Source: Stappia sediminis (GTDB taxonomy: Bacteria; Pseudomonadota; Alphaproteobacteria; Rhizobiales; Stappiaceae). Taken from it: a DNA stretch of 64,000 nucleotides. The position numbers and the translations under genes were made by a program. The notes under the pieces are model-generated. The model ran no database searches. It was given only the letters and a program-made list of their open reading frames with translations, and had not been told where the DNA came from. Positions 56,632 through 64,000 of the stretch are shown in pieces (position 1 is the first letter of the stretch; each line of letters opens with the position of its first letter). The DNA is taken from the NCBI RefSeq assembly GCF_009826895.1, contig NZ_WUMV01000006.1, positions 186,001 through 250,000 of the forward strand, read 5' to 3'.

Positions 56632-57342
56632 TTAATGAATGCCGGTCATCTGACACATGCGGCAGACGTTGACGATCCTTATCTGGTCCTGACGCTCGAT
56701 GCAGATCAGGCCCCTGCGCTTCATCTCCGAGATTACCCGGCTAACTGTTTCGATCGTCAGGCCGAGATAATCGGCAATTTCCTGCCGTGTCATATGCAAG
56801 GTAACGCTGCGACTGTCGTCGGTTCCGTCTTCTGCGGGGCCGGCGCATGCGAAGCCGCCGCGGTTGGGCACCATGCGCATCAGGAAAGTGGAGACACGCT
56901 CCATCGCAGACTTGCGGCCGAGAAGAACCGCATGATCGTGCAGCGTTTCCATCTGCGTCAGCAGGCAGCGCGTCACATACTGCTGGAGCGAGGGTGAGGC
57001 TTCCAGGGAATTTCGATCCAGCGTGCTGACCTTGACCGGCGTCAGGGACTCTGCCGTGCAGTCGTACACCTCTCCTGCAGACAGACCGAATACCGAACCC
57101 GCGTTCAGAATTTCCACCACCTGCCGGCGTCCGTCGGGCAAAAGCTTAAAGAGCATCACGACGCCTTCGTCGAGCTCGTAGAGCCGCTCCGCCTTGTCGC
57201 CTTCGTAAAAAAGCACGGAATGCTGCGGGTGACGCATCGGACGCAGAGTGCAGTCGTTTTGGATGCCAACCCTTGGAAACTCGGAATTTGCCGGCGCTGC
57301 GCGTCCGCCGCCCGAATTGAAACCACGATCAACGTAAGCCAT
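56632..57342 (-). CDS. fixK: Crp/Fnr-family regulator FixK
   Basis: A 236-residue Crp/Fnr protein: cyclic-nucleotide-binding-like beta roll (about 35-120), dimer helix, winged HTH at about 184-212. The recognition helix has E198-TV-SR202, which reads TTGAY-type boxes. There is no N-terminal Fnr cysteine cluster (only Cys31), so it should not sense O2 itself and is likely fed by FixLJ. The C-terminus VNVCRMCQMTG has a CxxC. AGGAGGG precedes ATG 57342. It would activate ccoNOQP, hemN and possibly itself. Confidence 0.9.
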   Translation of the reverse strand: MAYVDRGFNSGGGRAAPANSEFPRVGIQNDCTLRPMRHPQHSVLFYEGDKAERLYELDEGVVMLFKLLPDGRRQVVEILNAGSVFGLSAGEVYDCTAESLTPVKVSTLDRNSLEASPSLQQYVTRCLLTQMETLHDHAVLLGRKSAMERVSTFLMRMVPNRGGFACAGPAEDGTDDSRSVTLHMTRQEIADYLGLTIETVSRVISEMKRRGLICIERQDQIRIVNVCRMCQMTGIH

Positions 57343-57476
57343 GCCACCCTCCTGTAAACGGCATGAAGATTTGGAATGAAGCGGCGACCCGGCCATATTG
57401 GCCAGTTCCTTCGGCAAACCGGCGCCCCGTCCGACGCCGCTCTCCCCATCGCTTCGCCAGCACCCTAGCTTTTTGA

Positions 57477-57490
57477 TTGATCTGGATAAA
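57477..57490 (-). promoter_or_regulatory. Weak FixK-like box upstream of fixK
   Basis: TTGAT-CTGG-ATAAA, with one mismatch to ATCAA in the second half, 135 bases before the fixK start. It could allow autoregulation; the match is imperfect. Confidence 0.35.
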
Positions 57491-57585
57491 TTCGGTCGTT
57501 TCCGTACGTCATCCTACCTATCAAAAATGTCGCGCCCCGGCACCGTGTCGTCCGGCTCGGCGGCAATACAGGTCGAGATATTCGC

Positions 57586-57924
57586 TTAAAGATGCCGTAG
57601 CAGCGTTTCCTCCTGCAATGGCTTTCGCAGCAAAACATCCGCGGTCTCACCGTCGAGAAGCCTGTCGATCGCCCTGCTCGATTGTCCGGAAATAGCGATA
57701 ACTCTCGGCTGGTGCTTGAGGCGCTTGACCCATCTGATCACCTGAATCCCCGTAAGCCCCGGCAGTCCCAGGTCGACAATCACCGTATCGCGGTCACCCG
57801 GAGGGTTTACCTCGAAGAACGACTCGGCATCCGGGTAGGTAGCCGTCTCATGGCCTATTGAGGCGAGAAGCAACGCGAGTGCGTCTGACACGCCCGGATC
57901 GTCTTCAACGATATGGATCGTCAC
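57586..57924 (-). CDS. Stand-alone receiver domain protein in the fix locus
   Basis: A 112-residue receiver with no output domain: acidic pocket EDD at 7-9, phosphoacceptor Asp51 (VIVDLGLPG), Ser in AISGQS and Lys101 (LRKPL). It lies between fixJ (194 bases upstream) and fixK. It could act as a phosphate sink for FixL or relay to another partner. No FixT-like sequence is recognised. The ribosome binding site is weak. Confidence 0.85.
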   Translation of the reverse strand: MTIHIVEDDPGVSDALALLLASIGHETATYPDAESFFEVNPPGDRDTVIVDLGLPGLTGIQVIRWVKRLKHQPRVIAISGQSSRAIDRLLDGETADVLLRKPLQEETLLRHL

Positions 57925-58118
57925 GAGCAGTCTGGTCCATTTTCTTCACTGAAAGGAACCGTGAAACTATAGCTCTTTATCGCCGCGGTAGAACTACGGA
58001 CAAACGCGTAAGACCTTATCCTGTCAGCGATTCCGCCTGGGAAAGCCCGCTGCGGCGCCAATGGGAGACGATTGCTCAGAAAATCGTGAACGCCCGGCGG
58101 CCTTGCGCCCCGTCGGCT

Positions 58119-58739
58119 TCAGCCTTCGGGGGCCTCGCCGGTCAATACGATGCGCACAAGGTCGGCGGCGTTGCGCGCGCCTAGCTTTTCCATGATGCGT
58201 GCGCGATGCACTTCAATCGTGCGCGGGCTTATGCCGAGTACGCGTCCGGCTTCCTTGTTGGAGGCACCTGCCGTGATCTGTTCCAGCACTTCCCGCTCGC
58301 GCGGCGTAAGTTGCTCCGCGCCGGGAAATTCTCCCGGCTCCGGCGCACCCTTTTCATCGTTTCGCTTGCGTGCATCGATTGCTTCGCGAAGCCTGCCGAC
58401 CACGGTTTCTGCATCGAACGGCTTCTCGATGAAGTCGTGCGCTCCCTGTTTGATGGCTTCCACGGCCATCGGGATGTCGCCCTGACCCGAGATGACGAAA
58501 ACTGGCCTGTCGAAATTCCTGTTGTGAAGGATGCTAAGGATTTCGATGCCCGAGCGTCCCGGCATATGAACGTCTATGATGACGCTATCAGGCGTCGTCT
58601 GGGATATCCGCTCGAGAAAATCGTCGCCGGTTTCGAACGTCTCCACGTCGAATCCGTCCAGTTCGAACACGACGGACAGCGCATCGCGAACCGCTGGATC
58701 ATCATCCACGATATGGATCGACGGGGATGGCTCTGACAT
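58119..58739 (-). CDS. fixJ: Response regulator FixJ
   Basis: A 206-residue two-domain regulator: receiver with VDDD, Asp56 in VIIDVHMPG, Ser/Lys in ISGQGD and EKPFD; LuxR-type HTH at about 140-200 (LTPREREVLEQITAGASNKE and ISPRTIEVHRARIMEKLG). Phosphorylated by FixL at low oxygen, it should activate fixK. It is 12 bases after fixL. Confidence 0.95.
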   Translation of the reverse strand: MSEPSPSIHIVDDDPAVRDALSVVFELDGFDVETFETGDDFLERISQTTPDSVIIDVHMPGRSGIEILSILHNRNFDRPVFVISGQGDIPMAVEAIKQGAHDFIEKPFDAETVVGRLREAIDARKRNDEKGAPEPGEFPGAEQLTPREREVLEQITAGASNKEAGRVLGISPRTIEVHRARIMEKLGARNAADLVRIVLTGEAPEG

Positions 58740-58751
58740 TCAGTTATCCTT

Positions 58752-59945
58752 TCAGATAGTTTCGGCACGCTCTGCCGGCTGCGCCTCGCCCGCCGCGAGC
58801 AGCGGAAGCTTCAGGTTGAAGACGGCACCGCCCTGCTCGCCGCCAGGTTCCACGATCAAGTCTCCGCCGTGGTTTTGCGCAAGCGACTTGGAGATCGCAA
58901 GCCCGAGGCCAAGGCCCCGCCGCTTCGACCCGGAAAATGGCTTGAAAAGATCCGGCACGAGTTCGGGAGGGACACCGGGGCCGGAATCGCGAACGGCAAT
59001 CACCAGATGTGTATCGGTCTTGTTTGCCGAAACCTTCACTGCCCGGTACGAAGCGCATTTCACGGCTTCCATGGCATTTCGCATCAGGTTGACCACAACC
59101 TGTTGAATCTGCACCGGGTCGGCATGAAGCATGGGAAGGTCGTCCTCGACCTCGAGGCTCAGTTCGATTTCCTGCGAGGCATCGCCAAGGCTGGCGAGCT
59201 CAAGGCATTCCTTGAGCAGTTCGGACACATCGACGGGCTTGCGTTCCGGATCGCGCTTTTCCACGAACTGGCGCATGCGCTGGATAATCTGGCTTGCCCT
59301 CTCCGCCTCCTTGACGGTTTTCTCGATCACACTGGCGAATGTATCGTCCAGGCTGTTGATATTATCTGTCTTGCGCTTGATGGCCTGCAGATAGAGCATG
59401 ATCGCCGTAAGCGGCTGGTTCAGCTCGTGGGCGATCGCAGCGCCCATTTCGTCAAGCGCGTTGATCCGCGTCATGTTGACGAGTTGGGCCTGCGCCTGGG
59501 CCAGGCGCTTTTCCACCGCCTTTCGGGCCCTGATGTCGCGCATGATGCCGATGAACTGCCGGCCTTCGGGCGTATGCGCCTCGCCAACGGAAAGCTCGAT
59601 CGGAAATTCCGTACCGTCGCGATGGCGCGCCCTCACCTCGCGCCCGATGCCTATGATGCGCCTTTCTCCGGTGTCGAGATAGTGTTTCACATAGCCGTCG
59701 TGGCGCCTGGCATAATCTTCGGGCATCAGCATCTTGACGTTGCGCCCCCGCACTTCTTCGGCGGAATAGCCGAACAGCCGCTCGCATGCCTTGTTGTAGA
59801 GGATGATGCGCGCCCGGTCGTCCATCACGACGATGCCGTCCACCGCCGTATCGAGCACGCTATGCAGGCGGGCCTTCGAAACGCTGGCATCTGTCGAGAG
59901 GCTCTCGCTGTGATCCTCGCGCATGGTAAAGGGGCCCGAACTCAT
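58752..59945 (-). CDS. fixL: Oxygen-sensing histidine kinase FixL
   Basis: A 397-residue soluble kinase with one haem PAS domain (about 25-140): haem ligand His82 in RHDGY and the O2-stabilising Arg102 in IIGIGR, matching the BjFixL H200/R220 pair in spacing. The H box is AAIAHELNQPLT with His173, followed by N, G1 and G2 boxes (NLMRNAMEAV, DSGPGVP, GLGLGLAISK). No membrane segment is present, in contrast to S. meliloti FixL. AGGAG lies very close to the ATG at 59945. Confidence 0.95.
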   Translation of the reverse strand: MSSGPFTMREDHSESLSTDASVSKARLHSVLDTAVDGIVVMDDRARIILYNKACERLFGYSAEEVRGRNVKMLMPEDYARRHDGYVKHYLDTGERRIIGIGREVRARHRDGTEFPIELSVGEAHTPEGRQFIGIMRDIRARKAVEKRLAQAQAQLVNMTRINALDEMGAAIAHELNQPLTAIMLYLQAIKRKTDNINSLDDTFASVIEKTVKEAERASQIIQRMRQFVEKRDPERKPVDVSELLKECLELASLGDASQEIELSLEVEDDLPMLHADPVQIQQVVVNLMRNAMEAVKCASYRAVKVSANKTDTHLVIAVRDSGPGVPPELVPDLFKPFSGSKRRGLGLGLAISKSLAQNHGGDLIVEPGGEQGGAVFNLKLPLLAAGEAQPAERAETI

Positions 59946-60010
59946 CTCCTGAAGGAGAATGTTATTTCACGATCTACGAAAAAATCCGTACCCCATCGGA
60001 TTGCGTTTCG

Positions 60011-61180
60011 TCAACGCGACAGCCAGCCTTGAAGCCGCTCCGCCGCTTGCGCCAGATCGTTTCTGCTTCGGGCAAAGCAAAGCCGCAGATACCCTTCGCC
60101 CGCCGGGCCGAAAGCCGCACCCGGCGCAAGGCCGACGCCGGTCTCCGACACGATCTTTTTGGCCGTCTCACGGCTGTTATCGAAGCCCATCACTTTGAAA
60201 AACAAATAGAATGCGCCTTCCGGCGGGGCGTATATGACCTGTTCGGCGTCATCGAGAACCTCCCGGATCAGCGCCTGTCCAGTCTTTGCACGGGCAACCT
60301 GTTCCTCAACGAAACCATCCCCGTGATTTAACGCAGCGATGGCCGCTCGTTGCATGAAACCGGCAACGCCGGACGTTGAATACTGGATCAGATTTTCGAT
60401 GACCTGGCCTAGTTCCGCGGGCGCGCCGAGCCAGCCGATTCGCCAGCCCGTCATCGCCCAATTCTTCGAAAACGTATTGACGTAAAGGATCCTGTCCCCC
60501 TCCTCCGCCACATCGTGGAACGACGGAGCACGGGCTTCGGCGCCATAGACGAAACGGCTGTAAACCTCGTCGGCGATAACCCAGAGCCCGCGTTGACGGG
60601 CTTTATCCAGCACCGCCTTCAGCGTTTCGCGGTCCGCCACCCAGCCGGTCGGATTGCATGGCGAATTGAGATAGATCGCCGTGGTGCGCGGGGTCACCGC
60701 ATCGAACATGCGATCGACGTCGAGGCTCCAGCCATTGGGCGAAAACCGCATTGGCACACGCACCGCCTTCGCACCCATGACGCCCACGGCCGCAGCCAGG
60801 TTCGGCCACGCCGGATCGTGGAGGATGACCTCGTCTCCCTCACCCGCCACGCACTGGATCGCAATCTGCATGGCTTGCATGCCCGATCCGGTGACGTAGA
60901 ACTCCTCCGCCGTAAGATTCCCGCCGTACTGGTGTGAATGATAATCGGCAAGCGCTTGGCGCAACTCGGGGATGCCGCGCTGATAGGTGTAGAAGGTCTC
61001 GCCCGCTTCAAGCCCGCGGTTTGCCGCCTGGCGAATGAATTCGGGCGTCTTGAGGTCTCCCTCTCCAACCCAAAGGGGGATCAGGTCTTCGCGTTCGCGC
61101 GCGAAATTCATCACCTCCACGATTCCGCTTTCAGGCGCGTCGCGGGCTTGCTTGCGCAATGATGGCAGCAGTTCGGTCAC
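60011..61180 (-). CDS. PLP-dependent aminotransferase, class I/II
   Basis: A 389-residue fold-type I aminotransferase of the aspartate aminotransferase family: CNPTG at 175-179, DEVYS with Asp204, Lys239 in NTFSKNWAMTGWR, and the C-terminal YLRLCFARS arginine. It is just upstream of fixL on the same strand but separated by 65 bases; co-transcription is possible. Substrate unknown. Confidence 0.92.
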   Translation of the reverse strand: MTELLPSLRKQARDAPESGIVEVMNFAREREDLIPLWVGEGDLKTPEFIRQAANRGLEAGETFYTYQRGIPELRQALADYHSHQYGGNLTAEEFYVTGSGMQAMQIAIQCVAGEGDEVILHDPAWPNLAAAVGVMGAKAVRVPMRFSPNGWSLDVDRMFDAVTPRTTAIYLNSPCNPTGWVADRETLKAVLDKARQRGLWVIADEVYSRFVYGAEARAPSFHDVAEEGDRILYVNTFSKNWAMTGWRIGWLGAPAELGQVIENLIQYSTSGVAGFMQRAAIAALNHGDGFVEEQVARAKTGQALIREVLDDAEQVIYAPPEGAFYLFFKVMGFDNSRETAKKIVSETGVGLAPGAAFGPAGEGYLRLCFARSRNDLAQAAERLQGWLSR

Positions 61181-61395
61181 GTCCTTGGCTTTCCCGGCAA
61201 TACGATTCGGCTCGACACTATATGCGCGCTTCGCCCGCGCCGTCTCCAGTCACGTTTTCGACCACGGCGGATTCTCTCCATCCGCTCGCGCCATCCACGA
61301 TCGAAAAAGCCTTCGCACAAGGCAGAATGGACAGGCCAGCCCAAACATGCTCCGATCTTGCGGAAAACAAGTGAAGCTGGAGGAAACGCAAGGTC

Positions 61396-64000
61396 ATGCT
61401 TGAGGGATGGGTCGTCATCCTGTCTGCGCTCGGCTATGTGATCCTGCTGTTTGCGATCGCAAGCTACGGCGACCGTGTTTCGCGCCATATCGTACCTGGC
61501 CGCGGGCGTCCCCTCATCTACGCGCTTTCGCTATCCGTTTACTGCACGTCCTGGACATTTTTCGGTTCGGTCGGCGGGGCGACACGCAACGGCATCGAAT
61601 TCCTGACGATCTATATCGGCCCTGTCATCGTCTTTGCCCTCGGTTATCCGCTCTTGCGCCGCATTATCCGGCTTGCCAAGACCGAGCGCATAACCTCGAT
61701 TGCGGATTTCATCGGCGCGCGTTACGGCAAGAACCAGTCGGTCGCCGCCGTCGTCACCATCATCGCCGTCGTCGGCATCATTCCATATATCGCCTTGCAG
61801 CTTAAGGCCGTTTCGCTTTCGGTCACGACCATGATCGCGGAGCTAAGCGTACCGGCTGGCGAAGCGAATGTCCCGGTCTTCGGCGATATCGCGCTTCTGA
61901 TTGCCGTATGCATGGCGGTCTTTGCCTGGTTATTCGGCACACGCCATATCGATGCGACGGAGCATCAGGAAGGCATGATGCTCGCCATCGCTTCGGAGGC
62001 GGTCGTCAAGCTCGCCGCCTTCCTCGCGGTCGGCATCTGGGTGACGTTTTTTCTCTATGACGGGCCGGGCGAGGTATTCAGCGCAATCGCGAGCAGTCCC
62101 GCCGTTACGGACAATTTCACGCAGCCGCTTCGCGGCGGCAACTGGATCGTGATGTCGATGCTGTCGCTGTTTGCGATCCTCATGCTGCCGCGCCAGTTCC
62201 ATGTGACGGTGACCGAAAACAACTCGGACGCGGAGCTTCGCCGCGCGACATGGCTTTTTCCGCTTTATCTCGTAGCCATCAATATTTTCGTCGTTCCGAT
62301 CGCGGCTGCCGGCATGATTCTCATCAACGACGGCACCAACCCGGACACCTATGTGCTTGCCCTGCCGCTTGCCATGGAAAAGCCGTGGCTTGCCCTGTTC
62401 GCCTTCATTGGCGGGCTGTCGGCGGCAACCGCGATGGTCATCGTGGCCACGGTTGCCCTTGCGATCATGATTTCGAACGACCTCGTCATGCCCTTCATCC
62501 TCCGGCAAAGTTCGGAGGATGCGGTCATTTCGTCGTCGGGCGACGACATGAGCCGGCTGCTTTTGCGCATCAGGCGTGTCGCGATCTTCTTCATTCTTAT
62601 CCTGGCCTATGCCTACTACCGTGCGGCGGGCGATACGGCGGCACTGTCTTCCATCGGCCTTCTGTCCTTCGCCGCGATTGCGCAGTTCGCACCCGCCTTC
62701 TTCGGCGGCCTGCTATGGCGACGCGGCACGGCGCGCGGCGCGATCGCCGGCATGACGGTGGGCTTCGCGGTCTGGATCTATACCCTTCTTCTGCCCACAT
62801 TCGCGCAGTCGGGGATCATTTCCGGCGACTTCATGACGACGGGTCCCTTCGGGTTGTGGCTCTTCCGCCCGCAGGCGCTCTTCTCGCTTTCGTTCGACCC
62901 CTTCATTCATGGTGTCTTCTGGAGCCTGGCGCTCAACCTGATCGCCTATACGCTCGTCTCCATCACCCGCGCTCCTGAACCGATCGAACGGCTCCAGGCC
63001 AATATCTTCGTACCTTCCGAGCTGTCGCCGGCGCCCTCCCTGCGGCTGTGGCGTACGTCCGTCACTGTGGGTGATCTGAAGTCGACGATTGCCCGCTATC
63101 TCGGCGAAGAACGAACCGAGCGCTCCTTTACCCGCTTCGCCCGCGAGCACAATCAGGAGATGGACGAGGCGGAGCTCGCCGATCCGCAGATCCTTCGCTT
63201 TTCGGAGCAGCTGCTTGCAAGCGCCATCGGCGCGGCATCGTCGCGGCTTGTCCTTTCGCTGCTCGTCAAGCGGCGGGATCCTTCGGGCAAGGGCGCGATG
63301 AAGCTGCTCGACGATGCGACCGCCGCCATTCAGTACAATCGAGACCTGCTCCAGACCGCGCTCGACCAGGTGCGCCAGGGCATCAGCGTGTTCGACCGGG
63401 ATTTGCGGCTCATCTGCTGGAACCGGCAGTTCCGTGAACTTCTCGGCTTGCCGGCGGAATACGGTCAGGTCGGCACGCCGCTTGACGCCGTCATCCGTTT
63501 CAATGCCGAGCGCGGCGAATATGGCTCCGGCCCGGTGCCCGCTCTCATTGCGGATCGTATCGACAAGCTCGTCGTTCATCAGGAAACCTTTCAGGAACGG
63601 CTCACCTCCTCGGGAACCGTGCTGGAAGTACGCACCAATCCGATGCCGGATGGCGGCATCGTGACCACATACACCGACATTACCGAAAGGGTGATGGCCG
63701 AAGAGGCGCTTGCCCGCGCCAATGAAACGCTGGAGCGGCGCGTGCGCGAGCGCACGCAGGAACTGACCCGCGTCAACGAGGAACTGGTGCGCGCCAAGCG
63801 GGAGGCGGACGAGGCGAACATCGGCAAGACCCGTTTTCTGGCCGCTGCCGGACACGACATCCTCCAGCCGCTTAACGCTGCACGCCTTTACGCATCGAGC
63901 CTGGTTGAAAGGTTCGCCGACAGCGAGAACCGCGATCTCGTGCGCAACGTCGAATCCTCGCTTGAATCGGTGGAGGAGATCATCGGCGCGGTCCTCGACA
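61396..64000 (+). CDS. Sensor histidine kinase with sodium:solute symporter-like membrane domain (partial)
   Basis: The first 868 codons of a gene that runs off the right edge. Residues 1 to about 530 form a sodium/solute symporter-like domain with about 13 helices (WTFFGSVGGATRNG, MLPRQFHVTVTENN, LSAATAMVIVATVALAIMIS). A PAS region (VRQGISVFDRDLRLICWNRQ) and a coiled coil follow, then the H box AAAGHDILQPLNAARL with His820. This is the CbrA/ErcS-type hybrid kinase layout. The start ATG 61396 follows GGAGGAAACGCAAGG. The catalytic and any receiver domains lie outside the window. Confidence 0.9.
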   Translation, partial: MLEGWVVILSALGYVILLFAIASYGDRVSRHIVPGRGRPLIYALSLSVYCTSWTFFGSVGGATRNGIEFLTIYIGPVIVFALGYPLLRRIIRLAKTERITSIADFIGARYGKNQSVAAVVTIIAVVGIIPYIALQLKAVSLSVTTMIAELSVPAGEANVPVFGDIALLIAVCMAVFAWLFGTRHIDATEHQEGMMLAIASEAVVKLAAFLAVGIWVTFFLYDGPGEVFSAIASSPAVTDNFTQPLRGGNWIVMSMLSLFAILMLPRQFHVTVTENNSDAELRRATWLFPLYLVAINIFVVPIAAAGMILINDGTNPDTYVLALPLAMEKPWLALFAFIGGLSAATAMVIVATVALAIMISNDLVMPFILRQSSEDAVISSSGDDMSRLLLRIRRVAIFFILILAYAYYRAAGDTAALSSIGLLSFAAIAQFAPAFFGGLLWRRGTARGAIAGMTVGFAVWIYTLLLPTFAQSGIISGDFMTTGPFGLWLFRPQALFSLSFDPFIHGVFWSLALNLIAYTLVSITRAPEPIERLQANIFVPSELSPAPSLRLWRTSVTVGDLKSTIARYLGEERTERSFTRFAREHNQEMDEAELADPQILRFSEQLLASAIGAASSRLVLSLLVKRRDPSGKGAMKLLDDATAAIQYNRDLLQTALDQVRQGISVFDRDLRLICWNRQFRELLGLPAEYGQVGTPLDAVIRFNAERGEYGSGPVPALIADRIDKLVVHQETFQERLTSSGTVLEVRTNPMPDGGIVTTYTDITERVMAEEALARANETLERRVRERTQELTRVNEELVRAKREADEANIGKTRFLAAAGHDILQPLNAARLYASSLVERFADSENRDLVRNVESSLESVEEIIGAVLD

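Noticed and set aside
56632-59945. Reading the fix genes as evidence of nitrogen fixation
   Set aside because: No nif genes are present. FixLJK with cbb3 oxidase is common in free-living and pathogenic Hyphomicrobiales for micro-oxic respiration.

Overview
The window looks like chromosomal DNA of an alphaproteobacterium of the order Hyphomicrobiales (rhizobia-like). Three things point there: the core block murA - DUF2948 - hisD - UPF0262 - small phosphatase - infA - maf - yacG - tRNA-Phe, a fixL/fixJ/fixK plus ccoNOQP-ccoGHIS micro-oxic set, and a choline-sulfate gene set with its own LysR regulator. Coding DNA is GC-rich throughout, with one AT-richer gap next to a tRNA-Thr. No insertion sequence, prophage, CRISPR array or rRNA is visible. 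Species cannot be told from the window.

Layout. 1-4806: minus-strand operon of an aminotransferase, an arginase/agmatinase-family hydrolase and an ABC transporter cut by the window edge, with a divergent LysR gene; this fits uptake and breakdown of a guanidino compound such as arginine or guanidinobutyrate. 4919-6396: a small ABM-fold protein and an Asp-box repeat protein. 6454-10062: choline sulfatase (betC), choline-binding protein (choX) and a divergent LysR regulator. 10234-14855: katG, a class III cyclase/TPR protein and tRNA-Phe. 15032-19319: TPR/beta-barrel outer-membrane protein, 5'-nucleotidase and FecR-domain protein. 19465-27884: the core block, interrupted by an SDR/acyl-CoA ligase pair between maf and yacG. 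28154-29057: tRNA-Thr and a gene-poor AT-richer stretch carrying a long inverted repeat.

29058-41453: a catabolic island: polyamine-type ABC transporter, GMC and DAO flavoenzymes, a MocR regulator, an enolase-superfamily enzyme, an aldehyde dehydrogenase and a BKACE-family enzyme. The substrate is not known; the gene combination does not match a pathway I can name and is the best candidate here for an undescribed system.

42315-59945: a micro-oxic respiration block. ccoGHIS (assembly and copper loading) and ccoNOQP (cbb3 oxidase) are separated by an oppositely oriented copper amine oxidase. Then come an AbrB-type membrane protein, a GST, hemN, fixK, a stand-alone receiver, fixJ and fixL. FixK/FNR-type boxes (TTGAY-N4-RTCAA and near matches) lie upstream of ccoN, hemN, between ccoG and the amine oxidase, and more weakly upstream of fixK. 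This supports an O2 circuit FixL -> FixJ -> FixK -> cbb3 oxidase and anaerobic haem synthesis. The window closes with an aminotransferase and the first 868 codons of a symporter-like sensor histidine kinase.
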